Source: Polynucleobacter sp. MWH-CaK5
GTDB taxonomy: Bacteria; Pseudomonadota; Gammaproteobacteria; Burkholderiales; Burkholderiaceae
Assembly: GCF_018687615.1 (NCBI RefSeq)
Contig: NZ_CP061299.1
Location: 744,001-808,000 of the forward strand
Direction of reading: 5' to 3'
DNA length: 64,000 bases
Part shown: positions 34,682 through 43,899 of the stretch, in pieces
How the letters are laid out: each line of letters starts with the position of its first letter
Numbering within the stretch: the first letter of the stretch is position 1
Notes under the pieces: generated by a model
The model's database searches: none
Told to the model about the DNA's origin: nothing
Seen by the model: only the letters and a program-made list of their open reading frames with translations
Made by a program: the position numbers and the translations under genes

Positions 34682-35641
34682 TTAACTGGCGAGAACCTTT
34701 TCTAGTTTTTCAATATCAGCACAGAATAAACGGATACCTTCAGAAAGTTTTTCTGTGGCCATCGCGTCTTGATTCAACTGATAGCGAAACGATGCCTCAT
34801 CAGCCTTGATGACATTCAATTGAAGAGCTTTTGCAGCTTCTTTGGCATTTTGAGCTGTTAATGCTGGAGTGAGGTTCGCAGAGTTGGCTTGAAGTTCAGC
34901 AAGAAGTTCTGGGCTGATGGTCAATAAATCACAACCAGCCAAATGAGTGATTTGACCAATATTTCTAAAGCTTGCACCCATGACTTCAGTAGGGATGTCA
35001 AAGGTCTTGTAATAGTTATAGATGCTCTTCACAGAGACAACACCTGGATCATTGGCGCCTCCATGAACCTCGTCCTGCCATTGGCTGCCCAGAGACTTTT
35101 TGTGCCAATCCGTGATGCGTCCAACAAATGGAGAAATCAATTGAGCTTTTGCATCCGCGCAAGCCACTGCCTGAATCAAGCTAAACAAAAGGGTCATATT
35201 GCAAGCGATGCCTTCGGCTTGAAGGGTTTTCGCCGCTTGAATGCCTTCCCAAGTACTTGCTATTTTGATGAGCACTCGTTTTTTAGAAATGCCATTGGCC
35301 TCATAGGCTGTGATGATTTCTCGGGCCTTTTTAATGGTGCCTTCCGTATCAAACGATAAACGCGCATCGACTTCAGTGGAGACGCGGCCAGGAACGATTT
35401 TTAAAATCTCAATACCAAAAGCCACTAGCAAGGCGTCGATCACTTGATCAACCGGTTTGCCTTTATTTTTAGCTTTAACATCAGCAATCAAAGATTGATA
35501 GCTTGGAAGTTGGGTTGCTTTTAGAATCAGCGATGGGTTGGTGGTGGCGTCTTGAGGTAAAAAAGCTTGCATGCGCTCAAAGTCGCCCGTATCTGCAACC
35601 ACGGTCGTGTATTGTTTTAATTGTTCAAGTAATGTGCTCAT
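34682..35641 (-). CDS. tal: Transaldolase
   Basis: Pentose phosphate pathway enzyme that moves a dihydroxyacetone unit between sedoheptulose-7-P and glyceraldehyde-3-P. The 319 residues match the TalA/TalB subfamily. The DATTNPSLI motif lies near residue 32 and the Schiff-base lysine is in KIASTWEG (about residues 126-133). It lies divergent from rpiA, another enzyme of the same pathway, across a 70-base AT-rich gap where both promoters must lie. Confidence 0.96.
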   Translation of the reverse strand: MSTLLEQLKQYTTVVADTGDFERMQAFLPQDATTNPSLILKATQLPSYQSLIADVKAKNKGKPVDQVIDALLVAFGIEILKIVPGRVSTEVDARLSFDTEGTIKKAREIITAYEANGISKKRVLIKIASTWEGIQAAKTLQAEGIACNMTLLFSLIQAVACADAKAQLISPFVGRITDWHKKSLGSQWQDEVHGGANDPGVVSVKSIYNYYKTFDIPTEVMGASFRNIGQITHLAGCDLLTISPELLAELQANSANLTPALTAQNAKEAAKALQLNVIKADEASFRYQLNQDAMATEKLSEGIRLFCADIEKLEKVLAS

Positions 35642-35711
35642 GGTCTTATTTTAGAATGCTTCTCGAATAATGCTGTAAATTAACTCTAATTAATCATATA
35701 AACAGGTTCAC

Positions 35712-36404
35712 ATGTATACCCAAGATCAACTTAAGGCAATGGTAGCGGAAGCCGCCAAGGATGAAGTCCTAAAAAATATGGCTCCTGGCGGTATTTTAGG
35801 AGTTGGTACGGGATCTACCGCTAATTTATTCATCGACGCCATTGCCCCACACAAAGCCCACTTTGCAGGCGTTGTTTCAAGCTCACAAGCCAGTACGGAT
35901 CGTTTACAGAAGCATGGCTTTAAGGTCTTGGATAGTAATACAGTTAAAAGTCTACCGATGTATGTCGATGGCGCGGATGAGATTGATCCTCATGGCCACA
36001 TGCTCAAAGGCGGTGGTGGTGCCTTGACCCGTGAAAAAATTGTGGCTCAATTAGCTCAATCATTCATTTGCATCTGTGATGGCAGCAAACAAGTGGATGT
36101 GATGGGTAAATTTCCACTACCGGTTGAGATTATTCCAATGGCCCAGGCTCAAGTGGCTCGTGAGTTAGAAAAGTTGGGTGGAGTGGTGACGCTCAGAAAA
36201 GTGAAGGGGTCTGAGTCGGTTTATGTGACTGATAACCAAGCTTGGATTTTGGATGTGGCTGGTTTATCAATCAAGGATCCAGTAGCCCTTGAATCTCAAA
36301 TCAATCAGATACCTGGTGTTGTGTGTAATGGCCTATTTGCCAGAAGAAAAGCCGATGTTCTTTTGATTGGTGAATCTGCTGGGGTGCGTCGTCAGACGTA
36401 TTAA
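35712..36404 (+). CDS. rpiA: Ribose-5-phosphate isomerase A
   Basis: Interconverts ribose-5-P and ribulose-5-P. The 230 residues show GVGTGSTANLFI (phosphate loop), DGADEID (catalytic aspartates) and KGGGGALTREKI (catalytic Glu/Lys). It is paired head to head with tal, so the non-oxidative pentose phosphate steps may be co-regulated. A strong bidirectional terminator follows. Confidence 0.97.
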   Translation: MYTQDQLKAMVAEAAKDEVLKNMAPGGILGVGTGSTANLFIDAIAPHKAHFAGVVSSSQASTDRLQKHGFKVLDSNTVKSLPMYVDGADEIDPHGHMLKGGGGALTREKIVAQLAQSFICICDGSKQVDVMGKFPLPVEIIPMAQAQVARELEKLGGVVTLRKVKGSESVYVTDNQAWILDVAGLSIKDPVALESQINQIPGVVCNGLFARRKADVLLIGESAGVRRQTY

Positions 36405-36423
36405 AGTCTAGATGCTTTAATAA

Positions 36424-36449
36424 AAAAAGGACGCCGAGGCGTCCTTTTT
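36424..36449. terminator. Bidirectional terminator between rpiA and yggX
   Basis: AAAAAGGACGCC (36424-36435) and GGCGTCCTTTTT (36438-36449) form a 12-bp stem around GA, with T-tracts on both strands. Genes converge here. Confidence 0.93.
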
Positions 36450-36473
36450 GCTAAATAGATTCTTTAGGAATCT

Positions 36474-36746
36474 TTACTTGTTCTCTGGCACGTAACCTTG
36501 AACACCATCAGCGCCATCACCATAAAAGTATTTCTCAACTTGCTTGAGCAAATATTGACGCGCACGAGTGTCTGCCATATTGAGACGATTCTCATTGATT
36601 AACATGGTTTGATGCTTCAACCAACCAGCCCAAGCTTCTTTAGAAACTTCTTGCCATAGCTTCTTACCTAAATCGCCTGGCATTGGTGCGAAATCTAAGC
36701 CTTCAGCTTCTTTGTTCAACTTAATGCAATGAATCATGCGAGCCAT
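36474..36746 (-). CDS. yggX: YggX family oxidative damage/Fe(2+)-trafficking protein
   Basis: Small 90-residue protein with the family signature MARMIHCIKLNKEAEGLDF, the conserved cysteine at position 7 and KEAWAGWLKHQTMLINENRLN. YggX protects iron-sulfur clusters against oxidants; its iron-carrier role is debated. A GAGG-like ribosome site (AAAGAGGTAAAAG) precedes the ATG. It lies 32 bases after argA on the same strand, so the two may be one unit. Confidence 0.95.
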   Translation of the reverse strand: MARMIHCIKLNKEAEGLDFAPMPGDLGKKLWQEVSKEAWAGWLKHQTMLINENRLNMADTRARQYLLKQVEKYFYGDGADGVQGYVPENK

Positions 36747-36778
36747 CTTTTACCTCTTTAACTAATAAATTATTTGTA

Positions 36779-38116
36779 TCAAATATTTTTAATCAGAACC
36801 ATTGATTTACGTTCCCAGTTATAGAGCTCTTTACGCTCTGCTGGGAGATCATCAACGCTGGCTCTGACAAAGCCACGCTTTAAGAACCAGTGCTCGGTTC
36901 TCGTTGTCAAAACGAATAGTTTTTTTAGTCCTGCCGCTTTGGCTCTGGCCTCGATGCGTTTGAGCAATCTTTCGCCATCCCCTGATTCTTGTGCTTGAGG
37001 ATCAACCGCCAAGCAGGAGAGTTCACCCAAGCCATTCGAGTAAGGGAAAAGTGCGGCACAGCCGAATAAAACGCGGTCATGCTCAATCACTGAGAAGTGA
37101 GTGATGTCACGCTCAATCGTGTCACGGCCACGTGCCACCAAAATACCTTCATCTTCTAGCGGTTCAATCAATTGCAAAATGCCGCCGACGTCGTCCAAAT
37201 TGGCTTCTCGCAAATGTTCGATATCAGATGCTGCAATCATGGTGCTGATACCGTCATGCGTGAACAATTCTTCGAGCAGAGCGCCGTCACGATCATGAGG
37301 CAGTAGGTGCACACGGCTCACTCCAGACTTGATGGCGCGAATCGCGTTTTGTAACAGCACTTTCAGATCCGCATCAGCCAAAGTTAAGCCACTGATGTGA
37401 TCTTCTAGCTGGCGTAATGAAAACTCTTTGATCAATTCACCCTCGAGATCAGTAATACCGTTGTATTCAGTTAAGAAAATCAACTTATCAGCTTTAACTG
37501 CCATGGCAGTAGCTGTGGCCACATCTTCATAGGCAATATTGAAGGCTTGACCTGTTGGAGAGAATCCAAGAGGTGACATCAAAACAATTTTGTTGTTTGT
37601 TAATGAGTGGGCAATGGATTCTGAATCCACTTTGCGGACCAATCCTGTGTGCATGAAATCAACGCCATCAACAATGCCCACCGGTCTGGCAATGATGAAG
37701 TTGCCAGAAATCACAGAAATACGTGATCCGGCCATCGGAGTATTCGGTAAACCCTGGCTAAACGCAGCTTCAATGTCTAGGCGCAATTCGCCAGAAGCTT
37801 CTTTCGCGCATTCAAGAGCCGCAGGATCGGTGATCCTGTATCCGCTCATGGCACCTGTGCCGTAACGGCTAGAAACTTTTCTTAAATCAAGCTGTTCTTG
37901 GACCTGTGGGCGTGAACCATGGACCAATACAATCCTCATGCCCATGGCATGAAGCATGGCCACATCCTGGATCAAGGCCTCTAATCCACCTTTTTGAACC
38001 AATTCACCCGCAAACCCGATAACAAAGGTTTTGCCACGAAAACTATGGATGTAGGGAGCTACATCACGTAGCCACGCAACGAAGGGAAAATTATTTTGTA
38101 CTTGATTTGTAGGCAT
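36779..38116 (-). CDS. argA: Amino-acid N-acetyltransferase (N-acetylglutamate synthase)
   Basis: First step of arginine synthesis: acetyl-CoA plus glutamate gives N-acetylglutamate. The 445 residues have an N-terminal amino-acid-kinase-like domain (FVAWLRDVAPYIHSFRGKTFVIGFAGE), usually the arginine feedback site, and a C-terminal GNAT acetyltransferase domain (LSCLAVDPQAQESGDGERLL, acetyl-CoA loop). The ATG at 38116 begins the conserved region, so it is probably correct. It starts one base away from divergent hrpA, so the argA promoter must lie inside the hrpA coding region. Confidence 0.95.
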   Translation of the reverse strand: MPTNQVQNNFPFVAWLRDVAPYIHSFRGKTFVIGFAGELVQKGGLEALIQDVAMLHAMGMRIVLVHGSRPQVQEQLDLRKVSSRYGTGAMSGYRITDPAALECAKEASGELRLDIEAAFSQGLPNTPMAGSRISVISGNFIIARPVGIVDGVDFMHTGLVRKVDSESIAHSLTNNKIVLMSPLGFSPTGQAFNIAYEDVATATAMAVKADKLIFLTEYNGITDLEGELIKEFSLRQLEDHISGLTLADADLKVLLQNAIRAIKSGVSRVHLLPHDRDGALLEELFTHDGISTMIAASDIEHLREANLDDVGGILQLIEPLEDEGILVARGRDTIERDITHFSVIEHDRVLFGCAALFPYSNGLGELSCLAVDPQAQESGDGERLLKRIEARAKAAGLKKLFVLTTRTEHWFLKRGFVRASVDDLPAERKELYNWERKSMVLIKNI

Positions 38117-38117
38117 A

Positions 38118-41100
38118 GTGGAAAATTATAGGGTGCAACCAGAAAAAATAACCAAACTTTTAAAAATTGAGTTTCCCGAAAGCTTACCTGTCTCTGGGCA
38201 GAGGGAGAAAATCACTCATGCTTTAGAGCAGAACCAGGTCATCATTGTGTGCGGAGAAACCGGTTCTGGCAAGACCACGCAGTTGCCAAAGATCTGTTTG
38301 GCTATGGGGCGCGGTCGGGCGAATGGCACTGGTCAGTTGATTGGGCATACCCAGCCACGGCGTATTGCGGCCACTTCTACAGCCAAACGCATTGCTCAAG
38401 AGCTGGGAAGCCCCATTGGCGAAGATGTGGGCTACCAGGTGCGTTTTTCAGACAAAACCTCTGCCACCGCCTCAGTCAAACTCATGACAGACGGCATTTT
38501 ATTGGCTGAAACTCAACGAGCCCCCTTATTAAAGGCTTATGACACCATCATCATTGACGAGGCCCATGAGCGCAGCCTGAACATTGATTTTCTGTTGGGC
38601 TATTTAAGACAGCTTTTACCTAAGCGTCCAGACTTGAAGGTGATTGTGACGTCGGCAACGATCGATGCCCAGCGTTTTGCTGAGCATTTCGGCTCCAAAG
38701 AGCGCCCAGCACCAGTGATTGAGGTCAGCGGTCGCCTCTATCCAGTTGAGCTTCGCTATAGACCGTTGCAAGAGCCAGGCAAAAAGGAAGTCAAGGACAT
38801 TCCTGAGGCTGTTGTAGAAGCAATTTCAGAGCTATGGCGGGATGGTGCAAACGGAGCGGGCGATATTTTGGTATTTCTGCCCGGTGAGCGAGAGATCAGA
38901 GATTGTGCAGAGACTATTCGTAAAGATCATGTACTGAACCAACGCTTCCATCCAGATGTTTTGAGTCTATTTGCCAGACAGTCTGTGGCTGAGCAAGAGA
39001 GGGTTTTTCAGGGTGGGGGTGGTCGTCGCATTGTCTTGGCCACCAACGTCGCTGAGACATCATTGACCGTGCCAGGTATTCGCTTTGTGATTGATGCAGG
39101 CTTGGCAAGGGTCAAGCGCTATTCCTATCGCAACAAGGTTGAACAGCTCCAGGTAGAACCCATTTCACAAGCGGCCGCTAATCAGCGTGCTGGTCGATGT
39201 GGACGTGTATCAGATGGTATTTGCATCCGTTTGTATGACGAGGCTGATTACAAGGCCAGACCAGCTTTTACCGATCCTGAAATCTTAAGAAGCTCTTTGG
39301 CTGCCGTGATCCTTCGGATGCGCGCCTTAAAACTTCCAAAGATCCAAGAATTCCCATTCATTGAGGCACCTTTGGGTCGGGCCATCGCAGACGGAGTTCA
39401 GCTTCTAGAAGAGTTGGGTGCCATGGAGTCTGATGGACCAAGGCAGGGTGCTTTGACACCGATTGGTAAGCAATTAGCTGCCTTGCCATTGGATCCAAGA
39501 GTGGGTCGTATGCTTTTGGCTGCCAAAGAGCACCAAGCGCTCAGAGAGGTCTTGATCATTGCTACGGCCATGGCCACTCAAGATCCAAGAGATCGTCCAA
39601 TGGAGTATGCCCAAGCAGCCGACACAGCACATAAGATCTTTGCTGATGAAAGATCTGAATTCTTATCATTTGTTAAGTTGTGGGATTGGTATCAGCAGGC
39701 ACTCGTTAACAAACAAAGCAATCGACAATTAGAAAACCTATGTAAGACTCATTTCATCTCGCCAAGAAGGATGCGTGAATGGCGAGATATTCATGGACAG
39801 CTCCATCGTTTATTGATTGAACAGGGTTGGAAAGAAAACCAAACGCCAGCGACATTTGAGCAGATACATCTTTCTTTACTCACAGGTTTACTGGGTAATA
39901 TTGCTAAAAAAGCGGATGATGAAAAACATGGTCCAGGCATTTATGAGGGTGCTCGCGGCATCAAACTCAATATTTGGCCAGGATCAACGATTGGTAAAAA
40001 GGCAGGGGCATGGATCTTAGCTTCAGAACTGGTGGAGACCAGTCGCCTTTTTGCAAGAACCATTGCGAAGATTGAGCCACAGTGGGTAGAGAAAGTTGCC
40101 AGTCATCGCATTCAAAGATCTTGGAGTGATCCATTTTGGGATTCTCGCCAAGGTGAGGTCATGGCGCACGAGCGCGGCACACTTTATGGCTTGCCCATTT
40201 ATCACGGCAGAAAAATACGTTTCTCACCAAAAGATCCTTTAGAGGCTCGCCACATTTTTATCCAAAGAGCTTTGGTAGAGGCTGATTTGTTTGGGCAGGC
40301 TGAAGTTGCTCAGGCGCAAAAGCAAGGCGGGGCTATTGGCGCTTTCTTTTGGCATAACTTAAGCCTTATTAAACAAATCGAGGCACTCGAACACCGCTCT
40401 CGTCGACAGGATGTCTTGGTGGATGATCAATTGTTGTTCGCCTTTTACGATCAGCAGTTACCTAAAACTGTTTTTTGCAAAGCGACTCTTGAGGCGTGGC
40501 TCAAAGAAGATCCTAAGAATGGCATCTCTCTCAAACTAGATAAATCAGATTTGATGAGGCATGAGGCTGCAGGGGTGACTTTGGATCGCTATCCAAAAAC
40601 CATGAAAATGGCGGGCACTGAGTTGCAATTGAGTTATCACTTTGAACCTGGTAGTCCCAAAGATGGTGTGACGATGGTGATTCCTTTGACTTTGCTCAAT
40701 CAAATTGATCAACGTCGCTGTGAATGGCTGGTTCCCGGTTTGGCCACAGAAAAAACTCAGCTCTATCTCAAATCATTGCCGCAAAAATTGCGTCGTTACT
40801 GTGTACCTTTGCCTGACTATGCCAAGAAATTTGTAGAGCGCACTTCAGAGAAAAATACTTTTGGTGAAGGTGATTATTTAGATGCCTTGATTGCTGATAT
40901 ACGTGAGCAAACTCAAGTGCAAACCCAAAGAGCTGATTTCCGACCTGAGAATCTACCGCTTCATTGTTTTATGAACTTCCGTTTGGTCGATGAGTATGGG
41001 CGTCAGATTGATTTGGAGCGCAACCTGGGTAAATTGAGAGCAGAGCATTCTCAGGCAGCCAGAGAAGTCTTTCAAGAGGTTGCTGCGAGCGCTGTTGATC

Positions 41101-42056
41101 AGTTGCTGACTGAATCAAAGAATGCTGGTTCTAAAGCGCCATCATCGTCTGTTCAGGCTGCCAAGGAATCAAATACCAAAGCTGCAATGTCTCAAACAGA
41201 CAATATCAAAGATTGGTCTTTTGGTGTTCTTCCGGAAATGTTGGAAATTAAACGCGGTAAACAAAGTTTGTATGGTTACCCAGCATTGCTTGATCAGCAA
41301 ACGCATTGTGATATCGAGGTTTTTGATGATCCGGAGGTTGCAAGAAAAGCACATTTACAGGGGCTTAGAAGATTGTTTGCGCTGCCCATGCGAGAAACCA
41401 TTAAGGCTTTGCATAAACAGTTGCCTGGCGCAAGAGATTTAGGACTGCTCTTCATGAACATTGGCAATGCTGAAGACTTGATCACGCAGGTCATTGATTT
41501 GGCTATTGAGAGGTCATGTTTGATGGAGCCATTGCCAACAAATGCCGATGAGTTTAAGCAACGACTTGATCTTGGTAAACCAAAGTTGGCCTTGATTGCC
41601 CAAGAGATCGGTCGACACGCTTTGAGTGCACTTCAAGCTTACGCTGATTTACAAAAACGCATGGCTCAGTTAAAGGCTTTATCTGCAAATGCTCATGCTG
41701 ATGTATCAACTCAAATCCAACAACTGATTCACCCTAAGTTTGTCAATCAGACGCCTTATGAATACTTGGTGCATCTGCCAAGGTATCTCAAAGCAGCTTC
41801 GATGCGCATTGATAAGATCAGACTCAATCCATCAAGAGATGCTCAGTTGCAACAAGAGTGGCAATCATTGCAGCAACCTTGGATGAAGCTTCTTGCTGCA
41901 CAAAAGGCGTATGGCGCTTCCGTTGATCCGCGTTTGAATGATTTCAGGTGGCAGTTAGAGGAGTTGAGGGTGGCTTTGTATGCCCAAGAGCTCAAGACGC
42001 CAACCCCAATGTCCTCAAAACGTCTGCAGAAAATCCTAGATAGTCTTAAAAAGTAA
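38118..42056 (+). CDS. hrpA: ATP-dependent RNA helicase HrpA
   Basis: DEAH-box helicase of 1312 residues, matching full-length HrpA; E. coli HrpA acts in mRNA processing and rescue of stalled ribosomes. Motifs are GETGSGKTTQ (I), TQPRRIAA (Ia), DEAHERS (II), TSATID (III), ATNVAETSLTVPGI (V) and QRAGRCGR (VI). They are followed by the helicase-associated and OB-type domains and the HrpA-specific C-terminal region. The start is a GTG at 38118; another in-frame GTG at 38133 is possible, and the conserved FPESLP segment starts near residue 19, so the start cannot be much later. Confidence 0.95.
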   Translation: MENYRVQPEKITKLLKIEFPESLPVSGQREKITHALEQNQVIIVCGETGSGKTTQLPKICLAMGRGRANGTGQLIGHTQPRRIAATSTAKRIAQELGSPIGEDVGYQVRFSDKTSATASVKLMTDGILLAETQRAPLLKAYDTIIIDEAHERSLNIDFLLGYLRQLLPKRPDLKVIVTSATIDAQRFAEHFGSKERPAPVIEVSGRLYPVELRYRPLQEPGKKEVKDIPEAVVEAISELWRDGANGAGDILVFLPGEREIRDCAETIRKDHVLNQRFHPDVLSLFARQSVAEQERVFQGGGGRRIVLATNVAETSLTVPGIRFVIDAGLARVKRYSYRNKVEQLQVEPISQAAANQRAGRCGRVSDGICIRLYDEADYKARPAFTDPEILRSSLAAVILRMRALKLPKIQEFPFIEAPLGRAIADGVQLLEELGAMESDGPRQGALTPIGKQLAALPLDPRVGRMLLAAKEHQALREVLIIATAMATQDPRDRPMEYAQAADTAHKIFADERSEFLSFVKLWDWYQQALVNKQSNRQLENLCKTHFISPRRMREWRDIHGQLHRLLIEQGWKENQTPATFEQIHLSLLTGLLGNIAKKADDEKHGPGIYEGARGIKLNIWPGSTIGKKAGAWILASELVETSRLFARTIAKIEPQWVEKVASHRIQRSWSDPFWDSRQGEVMAHERGTLYGLPIYHGRKIRFSPKDPLEARHIFIQRALVEADLFGQAEVAQAQKQGGAIGAFFWHNLSLIKQIEALEHRSRRQDVLVDDQLLFAFYDQQLPKTVFCKATLEAWLKEDPKNGISLKLDKSDLMRHEAAGVTLDRYPKTMKMAGTELQLSYHFEPGSPKDGVTMVIPLTLLNQIDQRRCEWLVPGLATEKTQLYLKSLPQKLRRYCVPLPDYAKKFVERTSEKNTFGEGDYLDALIADIREQTQVQTQRADFRPENLPLHCFMNFRLVDEYGRQIDLERNLGKLRAEHSQAAREVFQEVAASAVDQLLTESKNAGSKAPSSSVQAAKESNTKAAMSQTDNIKDWSFGVLPEMLEIKRGKQSLYGYPALLDQQTHCDIEVFDDPEVARKAHLQGLRRLFALPMRETIKALHKQLPGARDLGLLFMNIGNAEDLITQVIDLAIERSCLMEPLPTNADEFKQRLDLGKPKLALIAQEIGRHALSALQAYADLQKRMAQLKALSANAHADVSTQIQQLIHPKFVNQTPYEYLVHLPRYLKAASMRIDKIRLNPSRDAQLQQEWQSLQQPWMKLLAAQKAYGASVDPRLNDFRWQLEELRVALYAQELKTPTPMSSKRLQKILDSLKK

Positions 42057-42073
42057 TCTTCTTTCCTTTTGGT

Positions 42074-42098
42074 ATTTTGGGTCTTAAAATCCCAAAAT
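42074..42098 (+). promoter_or_regulatory. Perfect inverted repeat covering the start codon of the beta-propeller gene
   Basis: ATTTTGGG (42074-42081) and CCCAAAAT (42091-42098) pair perfectly around a 9-base loop. The right arm includes the first two bases of the ATG at 42097. No Shine-Dalgarno sequence is visible. As RNA, the hairpin could hide the start; as DNA, it could be an operator. Confidence 0.5.
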
Positions 42099-43098
42099 GC
42101 GTAAATCAATCAATTTAGCCCCCATTCTTTCTTCTTTTTTAACTTTGGCGTTCTTGATGCCTGGGTTAACGGTTCATGCTGCTGATCCTGTCAAGCGCAC
42201 AGCGATTGTCCTCAACTCAGGCGAGGCCAGCGTCAGTCTGATTGATATGGATAAGAGGGCTGTTTATAAAACCTTTCCAATTGGAAAAGAACCTCATCAC
42301 TTGATGATCACCCCGGATCAAAAATCAGTGTTGGTCGCAAATGCTGCTGGTGATGATGTTGTTTTTCTAGATCCCAAAACTGGTGATGTTCAATCACGCC
42401 TGCCTAATATTGTTGATCCTTATCACATTGGCTATTCACCTAATAAGAAGTGGTTTGTTGCTGCAGGCAACCGATTAGACAGGGTGGATATTTATGCCGC
42501 CAAAAATCAAGAATTGAAATTGGTAAAAATTGTGAAGGCAGCCAAGACACCAAGTCATATTGCGTTTACCAGTGATAGCAAACTAACCTTTGTGACCTTG
42601 CAAGATTCTAATGAGCTGATTGCGATTGATTTAGCCACCCAAGAAATAGTTTGGAGAATGCCAATTGGAAAAATGCCTGCTGGTGTTTGGATGACCCCTG
42701 GAGATAAGCATCTGTTAATTGGTTTAACTGGGTCTGACTTGGTGCAGGTGGTTGATTGGAAGCAGCAGAAGATTGTCAAAGAAATTAAAACTGGCAAAGG
42801 CGCTCATAACTTTAGACCTTTGGGAGATAAGCGCCATATCTTTTTAACAAACCGTGTTGACTCAACCATCAGCATCATTGACATGGATAAGTTGGAAAAA
42901 GTGGCTGACATCAAAGGCTTACCATCTGGTCCTGACTGTATGGATGTCACAGCTGATGGCAAAGAGTTGTGGGTGACATTTAGATTTGCTAAGAAAGTTG
43001 GCATCATTGATATCGCCAGCCGCAAGCTGGTCACAACGATTCCGGTTGGGAAAAGTCCTCACGGTATTTTCTTTCACTCGAATGCTGCTTGGGAGTAA
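42097..43098 (+). CDS. YncE-like secreted beta-propeller protein
   Basis: A 333-residue exported protein. A signal peptide (about residues 1-29, cleaved near VHAAD) precedes seven repeated propeller blades of the YVTN/cytochrome-d1-like type, seen in repeats such as ASVSLIDMDKRAVYKTFPIGKEPHHL, TISIIDMDKLEKVADIKG and KVGIIDIASRKLVTTIPVGKSPHGI. No heme-binding CXXCH is present, so an electron-transfer role is not supported. Function unknown; periplasmic. It heads five tightly spaced genes and is followed after 3 bases by a polysaccharide deacetylase. Confidence 0.85.
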   Translation: MRKSINLAPILSSFLTLAFLMPGLTVHAADPVKRTAIVLNSGEASVSLIDMDKRAVYKTFPIGKEPHHLMITPDQKSVLVANAAGDDVVFLDPKTGDVQSRLPNIVDPYHIGYSPNKKWFVAAGNRLDRVDIYAAKNQELKLVKIVKAAKTPSHIAFTSDSKLTFVTLQDSNELIAIDLATQEIVWRMPIGKMPAGVWMTPGDKHLLIGLTGSDLVQVVDWKQQKIVKEIKTGKGAHNFRPLGDKRHIFLTNRVDSTISIIDMDKLEKVADIKGLPSGPDCMDVTADGKELWVTFRFAKKVGIIDIASRKLVTTIPVGKSPHGIFFHSNAAWE

Positions 43099-43101
43099 TG
43101 C

Positions 43102-43899
43102 TTGAGCTTCATCACCAGTCCTTGCACTCAGTTAAAAAAAATAGCGCTTGTCTTGTTATTTTCAACCAGTGCTCATGCATCGACTTGTGAAAAACCCATT
43201 TATCTAACCTTTGACACTGGCAACATGGATGTTGCTGAGTATGTGGCTGGGGTTTTAAAAAAGCATGATGTCAAAGCCACATTTTTCTTAGCCAATGAAA
43301 AAACCAAGCGCGGTGATTTTTCTTTGGATGACTCATGGTCTGAGTTTTGGAAATCACTGAAAAAAGATGGTCATGCTTTTGGTAATCACACTTACCACCA
43401 TACTTACTTCGTTAAAGATGCAGAAAATAACTCTGCTAAGACAAGACCTCAATTTGGCCCTCATGCTGGAAAAATTATTACCACCAACCAAAGTGCTTTA
43501 TGTAGTGAATTGCAGTTGGTGAATGATCGTTTTCAGAAAATGACAGGCTCTCCATTGAATAAAATTTGGCGAGCTCCTGGCGGAAAGGTATCCTCGAATT
43601 ACGTGGAGATGGGTCATATTTGTGGCTATACCCATGTTGGCTGGTCAGAAGCTGGTTTTTTGGGGGATGAATTAAGTTCTGAGAAATTCTCAAATCAACA
43701 TCTTCTAGATAAGGCTCTGAAATCTCTAAAGCCAGGAGATGTCGCCATGGCTCATCTGGGGATATGGTCTAGAAAAGACCCTTGGGCCCCAGCAGTTTTA
43801 GAGCCTCTCATTGTTGGCTTGAAGAAAAAGGGCTATTGTTTTGATACGGTTTTAGGGATTCAGCAGCATCGGCAAATTTCTAGAATAATGAGGCCATGA
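43102..43899 (+). CDS. Exported polysaccharide deacetylase-like (NodB) protein
   Basis: A 265-residue protein with a signal peptide ending SAHA and a NodB fold. Motif 1 reads YLTFDTGNMD: the usual TFDD is TFDT, so one metal-ligand aspartate is replaced. Motif 2 keeps both histidines (GNHTYHH), motif 3 reads WRAPGGK, and the last motif ends in AMAHLG. It may be an active de-N-acetylase with altered metal binding, or a binder. Substrate unknown; peptidoglycan or exopolysaccharide are the family options. The best start is a TTG at 43102, since the nearby ATG is out of frame. Its stop overlaps the next ATG (ATGA). Confidence 0.85.
   Translation: MSFITSPCTQLKKIALVLLFSTSAHASTCEKPIYLTFDTGNMDVAEYVAGVLKKHDVKATFFLANEKTKRGDFSLDDSWSEFWKSLKKDGHAFGNHTYHHTYFVKDAENNSAKTRPQFGPHAGKIITTNQSALCSELQLVNDRFQKMTGSPLNKIWRAPGGKVSSNYVEMGHICGYTHVGWSEAGFLGDELSSEKFSNQHLLDKALKSLKPGDVAMAHLGIWSRKDPWAPAVLEPLIVGLKKKGYCFDTVLGIQQHRQISRIMRP

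Noticed and set aside
34943..35359. 138-codon plus-strand frame over tal
   Set aside because: Antisense shadow of transaldolase with no start signals.
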